The notes under the pieces are model-generated. The model was not told the DNA's origin. It did no database searches and was given only the letters and a program-made list of their open reading frames with translations. Shown in pieces: positions 23,684 to 32,060 of a stretch of 37,071 nt of DNA; positions within the stretch are counted from its first letter, which is position 1; every line of letters begins with the position of its first letter. The position numbers and the translations under genes were made by a program. The stretch lies in contig NZ_JAAKDE010000044.1 in NCBI RefSeq assembly GCF_013664685.1, forward strand, positions 1-37,071, read 5' to 3'. This DNA is from Capillibacterium thermochitinicola (GTDB lineage: Bacteria; Bacillota; UBA4882; UBA10575).

Positions 23684-24442
23684 TCAATAACCGGTCAAAA
23701 GACTCCGGACCACCAGGTTCCACCCGTCCACCATGACAAAGAGCAAAATCTTAAAAGGCATGGAGATCATGATCGGCGGGAGCATTAACATCCCCATGGA
23801 CATTAATGTACTGGCCACGATCATATCGACCACTAAAAATGGAATATACAAGATGAAACCCATGGTGAAAGCAGTCTTTAATTCACTGATGATAAAGGAT
23901 GGCACAATAACGTGGAGCGGAATCTCTTCATAATTGGCCGGCCTGGTTGTAATCTCCCCTATGCGCATGAACAAACGGAGATCCTCATTCCGAACGTGTT
24001 TCCCCATGAAGTTTTTGACCGGCTTCTCCGCTTCCTTTAAAGCTTCTTCAATTGTAATTTTACCCGCGAAAAAAGGAGTCAAGGCATTTTGCCGCACTTC
24101 GGACCAGGTGGGGGCCATAATATAAAAAGTAAGGAAAAGGGCAAGCCCAATAATCACCTGGTTCGGAGGGGATTGTTGCAGGCCGATGGCGCTCCGGGTA
24201 AAGGAAAGGACCACGACTATCCGCGTAAATGCGGTAAACATAATTAGAATGGCCGGAGCCAGCGAAAGAATGGTAATTAAAGCTAAAATCCGGAGACTGG
24301 CAGCAACCTGCTCCGGATCATCCGTGTTTGTCCATCCAATTTCAATTTGGGGAAGAGCTGGCTGCCCTAAACTTACTTTGCTGCTGATCAGGGTTAGGAG
24401 TAACCCCAGAAAAACAATGATCAGAAAACGCCTTTTATCCAT
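23684..24442 (-). CDS. fliP: Flagellar export protein FliP
   Basis: The 252-residue protein begins with a cleavable-type signal sequence (residues 1-26, basic start then a hydrophobic stretch to SLGQ), as is known for FliP. Membrane helices and the family motifs 'FTRIVVVLSFTRSAIGLQQ', 'PPNQVIIGLALFLTFYIM' and 'MGFILYIPFLVVDMIVAS' follow. The ATG at 24442 overlaps the end of fliO by eight bases. Confidence 0.97.
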   Translation of the reverse strand: MDKRRFLIIVFLGLLLTLISSKVSLGQPALPQIEIGWTNTDDPEQVAASLRILALITILSLAPAILIMFTAFTRIVVVLSFTRSAIGLQQSPPNQVIIGLALFLTFYIMAPTWSEVRQNALTPFFAGKITIEEALKEAEKPVKNFMGKHVRNEDLRLFMRIGEITTRPANYEEIPLHVIVPSFIISELKTAFTMGFILYIPFLVVDMIVASTLMSMGMLMLPPIMISMPFKILLFVMVDGWNLVVRSLLTGY

Positions 24443-25004
24443 CGCTCTTATACCCTCGGTGGGTTCGATATTTCATCAGTCTCTCCTCAATTCTCTGCGT
24501 TGGTGTCATCACATCCGGCGGTGGAGCCGATCCAACCTCACCAAAACCACCATTCAGTAACCCTTTTAGATGATCGGCAAACCCTTTCCCGCCCCCTTGA
24601 CGGCCGGTAACCGGAGGAGCAAGTTCCGCCTGGATAGTGCCAAGCAGATCGGGGTCGCTGATCTCCGTCAAAAGCGTCAGATTGCGTTCCGCCGCCCCCA
24701 CGAGAAACAATTGTTTACCCACCATTATCAGGTGCACGGCCCGGTTGGGGCCCAAGTGGAGTGTATCCACCAAGCGCAGATGGAGACCGGAGCGCCCACC
24801 AGCCACCCTCCCCAGCCAACGTGCCGCTTTCGATGCGAGATAAAGGACAAGCACGAAGCAGAGGAGATAGGAGATGAGCTGGAAATAGGAGAAACTGGGT
24901 TCTGGGGTAACCTCCTGTGTTATACTGAACGTTTCGCTATCAAACTCGGCCAACGGGATGAAGAATCCAAGTAAAGTATGTAAAGGATAAAGACTGGTCA
25001 TCAT
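24435..25004 (-). CDS. fliO: Flagellar biosynthesis protein FliO (FliZ-type)
   Basis: The 189-residue protein has a hydrophobic N-terminus, one strong membrane helix ('LISYLLCFVLVLYLASKAA', about 40-60), and the FliO domain 'LRLVDTLHLGPNRAVHLIMV' then 'LFLVGAAERNLTLLTEI'. A Gly/Pro-rich tail follows. FliO assists assembly of the FliP ring. The ATG at 25004 overlaps the TGA of cheY (ATGATG). Sequence identity in this family is low, but motif and position agree. Confidence 0.9.
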   Translation of the reverse strand: MMTSLYPLHTLLGFFIPLAEFDSETFSITQEVTPEPSFSYFQLISYLLCFVLVLYLASKAARWLGRVAGGRSGLHLRLVDTLHLGPNRAVHLIMVGKQLFLVGAAERNLTLLTEISDPDLLGTIQAELAPPVTGRQGGGKGFADHLKGLLNGGFGEVGSAPPPDVMTPTQRIEERLMKYRTHRGYKSDG

Positions 25005-25363
25005 TGGATTACTTTGCGAACCGCCTCTAAAACCCGATCCGGTTGGAACGGTTTCACGACGAAATCCTTTGCCCCGGCTTGAATCGCATCGATCACCATG
25101 GCCTGCTGTCCCATGGCGCTACACATAATAATCAACGCATTCTGGTCGATCTTTTTGATCTCCTTTACTGCGGTAATTCCGTCCATTTCGGGCATTGTAA
25201 TGTCCATGGTTACTAAATCGGGTCTTAATTCCTTGTATTTTTCTACTGCTTTTACTCCGTCTTCTGCTTCGCCGATTACTTCGAAACCGCCCTTCTTTAA
25301 AATGTCTTTGATCATCATGCGCATAAAGGCAGCGTCATCCACTACTAATACACGATTTTTCAC
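25001..25363 (-). CDS. cheY: Chemotaxis response regulator CheY
   Basis: This 120-residue receiver domain keeps the active-site residues D9/D10, phosphoacceptor D54 in 'LVTMDITMPEMDG', S82 in 'IIMCSAMG' and K104 in 'VVKPFQ'. There is no output domain. CheY-P binds FliM/FliY at the switch and is removed by CheC and FliY. The start is GTG at 25363 with GGGGGG upstream. It lies between fliY and fliO, as in B. subtilis. Confidence 0.97.
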   Translation of the reverse strand: MKNRVLVVDDAAFMRMMIKDILKKGGFEVIGEAEDGVKAVEKYKELRPDLVTMDITMPEMDGITAVKEIKKIDQNALIIMCSAMGQQAMVIDAIQAGAKDFVVKPFQPDRVLEAVRKVIQ

Positions 25364-25375
25364 GGAACTTCCCCC

Positions 25376-26425
25376 CTACTGTAAATTGTTAACTCTTTCG
25401 AATGGACTAACAATGTCGGTAATTTTAACGCCAAAGTTCTCATCGATCACAACCACTTCTCCTTTGGCGATCAACTTGCCGTTCACCAGAATATCCACCA
25501 GTTCCCCGGCTAGCCGGTCCAGTTCAATCACCGACCCGATCCCCAGCTCCAAGATCTCTTTGATCCGCATCTTGGTACTGCCCAACTCCACGCTGAGCTC
25601 CAAGGGAACATCCAAGAGCAGATCGAGGTTGCTCGGCCCATCCATGAGCGGGGCTGACTCTAAGGTCCTAAACTGAACTGGCCGGACTGACCCGTCCGCT
25701 TTGGGTTTTTCCCGATCCAATGGTTTTTTCCGGTTCGTTTTTGGTTGTTCTGCCATTTTCTCCTCTATCGGTTCCTGTTCATTCGCGTTAATTAAGGTCT
25801 TTGCCATCTCACGGGCAAAGAGATACGGAATGACCAGCATTATTTGGCTGTCAACCAAGCCTTCAATGACCAACCGAAAATAGACCACAGCAACCAGGTT
25901 GTCCTTGATAAACTGGGCGCTGAACTCGTCCAGGTTTTTCATGGACAAAATACGGGTCCGCGGCGGGGCAATCTCCACTCTGAGATCAAAAAGGGATGAC
26001 ATCGAAGTCGAAGCCTTCCCGATCATCTGGTTCATTGCTTCCGCAATGGCACTAATCTCCATTTCGCCCAGATTCGTGTTGGGGGACGTCCCGTCCCCGC
26101 CCAACATTAGGTCGGCGATCACCGCGGCGTCATGCATCTGAATAAGAAGAAGGTTGGTCCCTTTTAAACCGGTTGTATAATCAACTTCCGCCGCAAGACA
26201 AGGCTTCGGGTATTTACGGATTAGTTCGCTGAGCTCCGACAGTTCAACACTGGGCGTGTTCAATTCGACCCGACGGTTTAAAAGCAGGGACAAGGCGGTG
26301 GCACCGGAACCAAACGAGATGTTCCCGATCTCACCCAACGCGTCCCTTTCCATCGGGGTCAATTCGGCTGTTTCTTCATTAAGGAGCGCATTTATTTCTT
26401 CCTGCGACAACATTTCATTTGACAT
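25376..26425 (-). CDS. fliY: Flagellar switch phosphatase FliY
   Basis: The 349-residue protein joins an N-terminal CheY-binding motif 'MLSQEEINALL', a CheC-type phosphatase domain with two active sites ('GEIGNISFGSGATAL', and 'AEAMNQMIGKAS'), a charged linker (about 215-255), and a C-terminal FliN domain 'LDLLLDVPLELSVELGSTKM'. It replaces FliN in the C ring and removes phosphate from CheY-P. ATG at 26425 is chosen over the in-frame start at 26437 since AAGGTGG lies eight bases upstream. It overlaps fliM by 11 bases. Confidence 0.96.
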   Translation of the reverse strand: MSNEMLSQEEINALLNEETAELTPMERDALGEIGNISFGSGATALSLLLNRRVELNTPSVELSELSELIRKYPKPCLAAEVDYTTGLKGTNLLLIQMHDAAVIADLMLGGDGTSPNTNLGEMEISAIAEAMNQMIGKASTSMSSLFDLRVEIAPPRTRILSMKNLDEFSAQFIKDNLVAVVYFRLVIEGLVDSQIMLVIPYLFAREMAKTLINANEQEPIEEKMAEQPKTNRKKPLDREKPKADGSVRPVQFRTLESAPLMDGPSNLDLLLDVPLELSVELGSTKMRIKEILELGIGSVIELDRLAGELVDILVNGKLIAKGEVVVIDENFGVKITDIVSPFERVNNLQ

Positions 26426-27413
26426 CGCGTTCACCACCTTTTTGTTTAATCCCGTAGAGTTGGACCGCTAATTTATCATTGGAAAGGCCGGGGAAACCCA
26501 GGTACTTTTCTTCATGGCCGACTTTCACCGTTAATGGTTCTTTAATTGACTGGTTCAGCTTAATGACATCGCCCACATCCAAACTCAACATTTCCCGTAC
26601 ACTGACCGTTGCCTTCCCCAACTCGACTTCAACAGGCAAAACCGCTTCGGTCAAACGTTTTTTCAAGGTGGTAACCGCCTCGGCAGTAAAACTCTTCTTC
26701 GCACTGGCAAACCAGTATTGAGAGCTCAGCCGGTCTAGAAGTGGTTCCAAGAGGATATACGGGTAACACACATTCATCAAGCCGCTGATGGCCGCAATTT
26801 TCACATCCAAAGTCACCAGGATGACCATCTCCGTCGGAGGGATCACCTGGGTAAACATGGGGTTTGTCTCCATACCCTGGTATTCAGGTTCGACATCGAC
26901 CACATTACTCCAGGCTTCCTTGATACAGTTGGCCATCCGCATGACGACCCGCTTGGTAACCATCTGTTCAATCTCGGTTAACTCGCGGATAATCCCGTCG
27001 TAAGCGCCTTTCCCGCCCAGAAGCCGGTCGATGAAGCCAAAAGCCAGGTTTGGCGCAAACTCAAAAACCATACTCCCTTCCAGCGGTTTTAAAGCTAGAA
27101 CATTGATCACGGTTGGATTTTGGAGGGATTTAATAAACTCTTCATATGTCAACTGGTCCACGGAAGCCACTTCCGACTGGACCATCGCCCGGAGATAGGC
27201 GGACAAGGAAGAGCTTAAGATGCGGGAAAAGTTTTCATGGATCATGACAATCGTGCGGATTTGGTCTTTTGCGAATTTGCTTGGCCGTCGGAAGTCGTAG
27301 GGACGGATCTTTCGCGACTGGTCTTCGGTTTTCGCCGATTCAGCATCAATGGCCCCTGATGAAAGCGCCTGCAAAAGAGCATCTATTTCATTTTGGGTCA
27401 GAATCTCGGCCAA
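26415..27413 (-). CDS. fliM: Flagellar motor switch protein FliM
   Basis: The 332-residue protein has the CheY-P-binding N-terminal peptide 'ILTQNEIDALLQAL', the FliM middle domain beginning 'IRPYDFRRPSKFAKDQ', and the C-terminal SpoA/FliN-like domain 'LPVEVELGKATVSVREMLSL'. It is the CheY-P receptor of the rotor switch. The start is TTG at 27413 with GGGGGTGG upstream. Confidence 0.97.
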   Translation of the reverse strand: MAEILTQNEIDALLQALSSGAIDAESAKTEDQSRKIRPYDFRRPSKFAKDQIRTIVMIHENFSRILSSSLSAYLRAMVQSEVASVDQLTYEEFIKSLQNPTVINVLALKPLEGSMVFEFAPNLAFGFIDRLLGGKGAYDGIIRELTEIEQMVTKRVVMRMANCIKEAWSNVVDVEPEYQGMETNPMFTQVIPPTEMVILVTLDVKIAAISGLMNVCYPYILLEPLLDRLSSQYWFASAKKSFTAEAVTTLKKRLTEAVLPVEVELGKATVSVREMLSLDVGDVIKLNQSIKEPLTVKVGHEEKYLGFPGLSNDKLAVQLYGIKQKGGERDVK

Positions 27414-27426
27414 AGCGCCACCCCCG

Positions 27427-27888
27427 TTACGTTACAATAAAATCGGTGAAGAAAATATCGAGCACTTTGCCCTCCGGTAAAATATTGTTGATAGCAGTAA
27501 TTATTTCGGTGCGAAGTTTGCTATTTCCTTCTTTTTCCCTTAATTCTTCAGAAGTTTTCCCCCGGCAAATACTGATCACAAGGTCCCGTACTTGCGCTTT
27601 TCGTTTTTCGATCTCCTGTTGGGTTCTTTCGGAATCCAAAACCAAGGTAAAATTGAGCCGGAGGTATTTTTGTTTGAGGGGATCCGCCAAATTGACCAGC
27701 ACTTCATCCCCCAAGGGCATGAGATACTTGACTTCGGTCCCGGCGGTCACTTTTGTGTACCGCTCTTTAGCCGGCATGATCTTGTAGATAAAAAACATTG
27801 TCGCACTGAACACCGCCGCAAAAAAGATCAAAAGACAGACGGTGATGGTGATGATGATCTGATTTGCTTTTCCGTTTTTATCTGACAT
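27427..27888 (-). CDS. fliL: Flagellar stator-associated protein FliL
   Basis: The 153-residue protein has a short cytoplasmic N-terminus, one membrane helix ('IIITITVCLLIFFAAVFSAT'), and the FliL extracytoplasmic domain with 'EVLVNLADPLKQKYLRLNFT' and an end 'EGKVLDIFFTDFIVT'. It surrounds and supports the stator. The ATG at 27888 has GGTGGGAT upstream. It lies between motB and fliM. Confidence 0.93.
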   Translation of the reverse strand: MSDKNGKANQIIITITVCLLIFFAAVFSATMFFIYKIMPAKERYTKVTAGTEVKYLMPLGDEVLVNLADPLKQKYLRLNFTLVLDSERTQQEIEKRKAQVRDLVISICRGKTSEELREKEGNSKLRTEIITAINNILPEGKVLDIFFTDFIVT

Positions 27889-27899
27889 GCTGATCCCAC

Positions 27900-28607
27900 C
27901 TATAAATTATTCCTGGAGAGCAGAAGAAGATCGACTCTCCGGTTGCGTATCCTGTTTTCTTCGGAATCATTGGGCGCAATCGGCCTGAATTCGGCGAAGC
28001 CGGTTGCTCCCAGTCGACTTGGTTCGATGCCCACTTCTTCGATGAGAAACCGGGTGACATTGGTCGCCCGGGAGGTCGAAAGCTCCCAGTTGGACGGGAA
28101 GATCCGGCTGCGGATCGGCAAATCGCAGGTGTGTCCCTCCACCCGGATATCGTGGTCGTCAGCGGCCAGGATCCGGCCGACGCGGCTGAGCAGACTACGC
28201 GCCTCCGGCCGCAGCTGGGCCGAACCGATGTCGAAAAAGATCTTCTCCTTAAAGCTGATGATTAGCCCCCGTTCCTCCTGAAAGATCTCCACCGCCGCCC
28301 CCACGCCTTCCTCCGCCAGCATGGCCTCAATCTCCTCATAAATCACTTGAAATTCGGCGTTGACGGGCGAGGAAATCTCAAAAGGCATCTGTTCACCCAA
28401 TGGATACTTCCCACCGTATACGATGCTGGGGGAACCGCTAAAAACCGACCTTAAGGAAGCGGCAATCTGTTCGTATTTGTCCGCGTTCACATTGGAGAAG
28501 GCAAACAAGAGGACGAAAAAGGTCAACAGGTTGGTGACCAGATCCGAATAGGTGGTCATCCACGGGGGAGCACCTCTCGGTTGTTCTTTTGGTTTCTTCT
28601 TATACAT
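27900..28607 (-). CDS. motB: Flagellar motor stator protein MotB
   Basis: The 235-residue protein has the MotB start 'PPWMTTYSDLVTNLLTFFVL', in which Asp in YSD is the proton-binding residue, then an OmpA-type peptidoglycan-binding domain with 'VEGHTCDLPI' and 'NWELSTSRATNVTRFLIEE'. The ATG at 28607 is the start, with GAAGGAG nine bases upstream. It overlaps the motA stop by eight bases. The protein ends in a short basic tail. Confidence 0.95.
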   Translation of the reverse strand: MYKKKPKEQPRGAPPWMTTYSDLVTNLLTFFVLLFAFSNVNADKYEQIAASLRSVFSGSPSIVYGGKYPLGEQMPFEISSPVNAEFQVIYEEIEAMLAEEGVGAAVEIFQEERGLIISFKEKIFFDIGSAQLRPEARSLLSRVGRILAADDHDIRVEGHTCDLPIRSRIFPSNWELSTSRATNVTRFLIEEVGIEPSRLGATGFAEFRPIAPNDSEENRIRNRRVDLLLLSRNNL

Positions 28608-29403
28608 GGAGCCCAACTCCTTCAATCCGGTCGCGCCCGACGTTTTCCCGACGCGCCGGCGGGAGGAAAGATTTGAGTTTCTCTTCAACGATCCGCGGGT
28701 TTTCACCTGCTTGCACCGAAAGGATTCCCTCCACCATCACCTGCCGGATCATAACCTCCTCCTGACTGCGGATGCCCAATTTGGCCGCAATCGGGTTAAA
28801 CAAGAAATAAGCCATTAAGGCCCCGTATAAAGTTGTCAAGAGGGCCACCGCCATCGCCGGCCCAACCGTGCTGGGGTCATCCATATTCCTTAACATCTGA
28901 ATTAAACCGATGATTGTTCCGATCAAGCCGAAAGACGGAGCCAGAGTCCCCCAGGCCTCCCAAAAAGTCTTGTTCTCGTTGTGCCTTTCTTCCAGAAAAC
29001 CAATTTCAATCTCCAAGATATTTTTCACCAATTCCGGGTCGGTCCCGTCCACCACCAGTTGGATCCCTTTTTTCAAGAAATCATCCGACGAATTGGCGAT
29101 CTCGTCTTCCAGAGCCAGAAGACCCTCCCGCCTCGCCTTTTCGGCGTAACGGACCAGGGTGTTGATGATCTCTTCCAGCGAATAGGTCTGCGTAAAAAAC
29201 GCCCAACGCACACTCTTGAATGCTCTCACAAACCGCTCCAGCGGAAAATTGATCAGCATGGCGGTAAAGGAGCCCCCGATGGTGATATAAACCGAATTCA
29301 AACTCAAAAACCCAAGTAAAGTACTGAGACTTCCCCCGGCACAACCGAGGAGAATCAAAATGGTACCGACAACCAAACCGATGATCGTTGCCAGATCCAA
29401 CAC
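28600..29403 (-). CDS. motA: Flagellar motor stator protein MotA
   Basis: The 267-residue protein has four membrane helices and the MotA signature 'FWEAWGTLAPSFGLIGTIIG' with 'LLTTLYGALMAYFLFNPIA'. It forms the proton channel with MotB. The GTG at 29403 overlaps the flbD stop by one base (TAGTG); a TTG at 29400 fits the GAGGTG site a little better. The flbD-motA-motB-fliL order is typical of Clostridia, in contrast to the separate motAB locus of B. subtilis. Confidence 0.96.
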   Translation of the reverse strand: MLDLATIIGLVVGTILILLGCAGGSLSTLLGFLSLNSVYITIGGSFTAMLINFPLERFVRAFKSVRWAFFTQTYSLEEIINTLVRYAEKARREGLLALEDEIANSSDDFLKKGIQLVVDGTDPELVKNILEIEIGFLEERHNENKTFWEAWGTLAPSFGLIGTIIGLIQMLRNMDDPSTVGPAMAVALLTTLYGALMAYFLFNPIAAKLGIRSQEEVMIRQVMVEGILSVQAGENPRIVEEKLKSFLPPARRENVGRDRIEGVGLHV

Positions 29404-29624
29404 TACTCACCTCGATTCTCTGTTGAAACCCATTCCCGTCCGCCTTCGTCAAGCTGCCGGCGGTAGGCGATTATCTTCTCTCTGATCTCGGTCGCACTCT
29501 CCTTCACCACGACCTTTTTCCCGGTGACGAGAGAAATCACGGTATCCGGCGTTTCTTCCATAAACTCAATGAGGTGGGGGTTGACCCAAAATTCTTCGCC
29601 ACTGAACCGGGTAACTTTAATCAA
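29403..29624 (-). CDS. flbD: FlbD-family flagellar protein
   Basis: The 73-residue protein fits the small FlbD/FlaR family: 'IKVTRFSGEEFWVNPHLIE', then 'TPDTVISLVTGKKVVVKES' and an 'IREKIIAYRR' helix. Its biochemical role is not settled. TTG at 29624 is the probable start, since AGAAGGGTGG lies about nine bases upstream and the product then matches family length; the frame is open to an ATG at 29657 with no family similarity in between. Confidence 0.85.
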   Translation of the reverse strand: MIKVTRFSGEEFWVNPHLIEFMEETPDTVISLVTGKKVVVKESATEIREKIIAYRRQLDEGGREWVSTENRGE

Positions 29625-29667
29625 GCGACATGCCCACCCTTCTGTAATACTTGGCATAATAATTAGC

Positions 29668-29697
29668 GGTGAGGGGGTGTTCCCTTACCCCCTCACC
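29668..29697. repeat. Perfect 11-bp hairpin between flgE and flbD
   Basis: GGTGAGGGGGT pairs exactly with ACCCCCTCACC around an eight-base loop. It starts just past the flgE stop (29709). No T-run follows on the minus strand, so it is more likely an RNA-stabilising or processing structure, or a repeated extragenic element, than a terminator. Confidence 0.8.
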
Positions 29698-29708
29698 CCT
29701 CGCCTACA

Positions 29709-30935
29709 TTACCGTTTGAGGTTAACCAACTCCTGAAGCATTTCATCGGAGGTCGTGATGATCCGCGAGTTCGCCTGGAAACCCCGTTGGGTGACGATCA
29801 TGTCCGTAAACTCCTGCGACAAATCGACGTTGGACATCTCCAAAGCCCCCGGGGTAATCCTCCCCGCACCGCCAACCCCGGAGATATTGATCTGGGCTTC
29901 CCCGGAGTTGCTGGAGGTCCGGAACATGGTCTCTCCCAATTTTTCGAGCCCGGCGGGATTGGTGAAAGTGGCAATGGCAATCTGCGCCACGTTCTTGGTT
30001 AACCCGTTCGTGAAGATGCCGATCACCGTACCCGAACTGTCGATGCGGTAACTGTCCAAATACCCCATGCGGTAACCGTTTTGCTTATAACCCACTGAAG
30101 AGTCCTCCGCATGCTGCTGGCTTATGGCCGAAAAATCAATGGTAATATCCAGAGCTTCCACCCCGGGCCCTGGTGTCCAAGTAATAGTTGCTTCCGTTCC
30201 AGCTGGGAGATGCCCAAAAGTATCAAAGTTAAGGGTTGCTCCTGGGTCAATTACAGTTGGTGGTGTAGCACTATCTTGGACTTGCCAATTCCACTGCCCC
30301 ACCGCCGTCTTGGTAAAGACAATCTGGATCGTATGGGGGTTCCCCAAGGAATCATAAACCTGTAAATTCCGCGTGAAGCTTTCACCATCAGGCGTTGACG
30401 AGTTTAAGTTTCCGGTTAAAGTTATCTCCGAAGTAGCCTGTGGATCAATCGTGGTCCCGATCGGTAAAGTAATCCCTTGGGGATTCCCGCCGGTCTGGAT
30501 CTCTCCAGCATCATTGGCCATCCACCCTTGTAACTGGAGACCATTACCATAGACCAGACGACCAGAGGTATCCATGGTAAAGTTTCCAGCCCGGGTGTAA
30601 TATCTTTGGTTGCCTTCCCCGCCAAGGATAAAAAAGCCATTCCCCTGGATGGCCAGGTCGGTATTGACCCCGGTGGTCTGCAAGTTCCCGGGGGTATGGA
30701 GGACGTCGATGCTGGAGAGGGTGACCCCCAGTCCGACTTGTTGCGGGTTAATCCCACCCCGGTTACCCTGGGGTGCGGTTGCCCCCCGCAACGTCTGCGA
30801 AAGCGCATCCGCAAAAGTAACCCGGCTGGTTTTGTAACCAACCGTATTTACGTTGGCAATGTTGTTGCCGATGACATCCATCCGTACTTGATGGTTGCGG
30901 AGTCCGGAGACTCCGGCAAACATGGAACGCATCAT
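29709..30935 (-). CDS. flgE: Flagellar hook protein FlgE
   Basis: The 408-residue protein has the rod/hook N-terminal signature 'FAGVSGLRNHQVRMDVIGNN' and 'IANVNTVGYKTSRVTFADAL', the middle 'VNTDLAIQGNGFFIL', a FlgE D2 region (about 170-290), and the C-terminal 'NVDLSQEFTDMIVTQRGFQA'. It forms the hook. Its place after flgD and the TIGR02530 gene supports FlgE over FlgF/FlgG. Two adjacent ATG codons (30935, 30932) follow GGAGG. Confidence 0.96.
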   Translation of the reverse strand: MMRSMFAGVSGLRNHQVRMDVIGNNIANVNTVGYKTSRVTFADALSQTLRGATAPQGNRGGINPQQVGLGVTLSSIDVLHTPGNLQTTGVNTDLAIQGNGFFILGGEGNQRYYTRAGNFTMDTSGRLVYGNGLQLQGWMANDAGEIQTGGNPQGITLPIGTTIDPQATSEITLTGNLNSSTPDGESFTRNLQVYDSLGNPHTIQIVFTKTAVGQWNWQVQDSATPPTVIDPGATLNFDTFGHLPAGTEATITWTPGPGVEALDITIDFSAISQQHAEDSSVGYKQNGYRMGYLDSYRIDSSGTVIGIFTNGLTKNVAQIAIATFTNPAGLEKLGETMFRTSSNSGEAQINISGVGGAGRITPGALEMSNVDLSQEFTDMIVTQRGFQANSRIITTSDEMLQELVNLKR

Positions 30936-30990
30936 TTTTAATCTAACCTCCTATTCTTCCCATTTTCCTTCCGAAAGTGGGTTTTGTCCG

Positions 30991-31014
30991 GTCCTCCGCG
31001 GTCGTTTGGAGGAC
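30991..31014. repeat. Hairpin upstream of flgE
   Basis: GTCCTCC (30991-30997) pairs with GGAGGAC (31008-31014) around ten bases, in the 105-base gap between the TIGR02530-type gene and flgE. There is no T-run. It may affect mRNA processing and so help raise hook protein output. Confidence 0.55.
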
Positions 31015-31040
31015 TGACGGCTTCCTCTAGGAGGTCCAGC

Positions 31041-31436
31041 CTATTTGTTCTGGACAAAAACCGCACTGTCGATATTGGTAAAGACATTCTCTTTTAAACT
31101 ACGGGCATCCACCGCGGTAATCACGGTCCGGTTTTCCACACTAACCACCAAGGCAACTTGGTCCAAGACCACCAGGGATTCTTTGCACCCCTTCGCCTGC
31201 GCTTTCTGGACGGCCTCCCGAAGGCCCGCCATGTCCTGAGGAGAAAGGGTAATCCCCCGTTCCATCATACGTTTCTGCGCATGGGCGGAAATTTTAATCT
31301 CGGTGCCTAATTTCGATTCCAGAATCTTCTGGAAATCGCCGGTCGCTCCGGGCTTTGGTACCGTTCGGCGCTCCGCCGGGGTAACCCTGGGTGTCTGCGT
31401 TACTGGTGAAATTGGTGGAATGATCCGGTCAGTCAT
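31041..31436 (-). CDS. Flagellar operon protein, TIGR02530 type
   Basis: The 131-residue protein fits the TIGR02530 'flagellar operon protein' family: 'FQKILESKLGTEIKISAHAQ', 'KRMMERGITLSPQDMAGLRE', and 'ALVVSVENRTVITAVD'. The family is found between flgD and flgE in Firmicutes and is thought to assist hook assembly; its exact role is unknown. ATG at 31436 is preferred over ATG 31442, since the G6 ribosome site lies directly against the latter. Confidence 0.88.
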   Translation of the reverse strand: MTDRIIPPISPVTQTPRVTPAERRTVPKPGATGDFQKILESKLGTEIKISAHAQKRMMERGITLSPQDMAGLREAVQKAQAKGCKESLVVLDQVALVVSVENRTVITAVDARSLKENVFTNIDSAVFVQNK

Positions 31437-31447
31437 TGTCATCCCCC

Positions 31448-32041
31448 CTAAACAACTCCCCAGACATCGGCCAGGGGCACCTCTTCCTCTCCTTCTCCGT
31501 TGTGATAAACGATATACGGTCCACCGTCTTTCAACCGGTAACCAGTGATCAGTACCTCCTTAAAGTCAACGACTTCCCCAATTTCGTTATAAACACGGAT
31601 AAAGGCTTTCCGGCCGACAAGTCCGTGCAGATATTGTTCCAAGCCCTTCTCATCCATCACCGAGACGACCTGGTCGGACCTGATCTCCCGTCCGCTGTCC
31701 AACATTAAGTAGGTTTGGCCGCCGTAGCTTCGTACGCCGGTGACTTGGCCGTAAACCATCTCGCTCAGGCCTCCTTCGTGAAACTCCTGGGCAATTACGG
31801 AGCGGCCAAGCATCGCCGTTGCTTGTTGGAGCTCGCTGACACGGTAGAGGTTCTGCATCTGCTCCAACGCGGAGAACTGAGCCATCTGGGCAATGAAATC
31901 CCGGTCTTTCATGGGGTCCAACGGATCCTGGTAGCGGAGTTCCATCACCAACAAGTTGAGAAAAGCGTCTTTCCCCAGGAAGTCATTGGCGGATTTGATC
32001 ACGGTTGAACTGGTGTAGCTGCTGCCCACTGGTGTAATCAT
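31448..32041 (-). CDS. flgD: Hook-capping protein FlgD
   Basis: The 197-residue protein carries the FlgD N-terminal motif 'DAFLNLLVMELRYQDPLDPM' then 'FIAQMAQFSALEQMQNL'. A beta-rich C-terminal part (about 90-197) follows. It caps the growing hook. The ATG at 32041 has AGGAGGTG at good distance. Confidence 0.95.
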   Translation of the reverse strand: MITPVGSSYTSSTVIKSANDFLGKDAFLNLLVMELRYQDPLDPMKDRDFIAQMAQFSALEQMQNLYRVSELQQATAMLGRSVIAQEFHEGGLSEMVYGQVTGVRSYGGQTYLMLDSGREIRSDQVVSVMDEKGLEQYLHGLVGRKAFIRVYNEIGEVVDFKEVLITGYRLKDGGPYIVYHNGEGEEEVPLADVWGVV

Positions 32042-32060
32042 TTTTTCACCTCCTCTCCTT

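Noticed and set aside
28608-28706. N-terminal extension of MotB into motA
   Set aside because: The extension is only motA sequence in another frame. The ATG at 28607 has a good ribosome site and matches the MotB family start.
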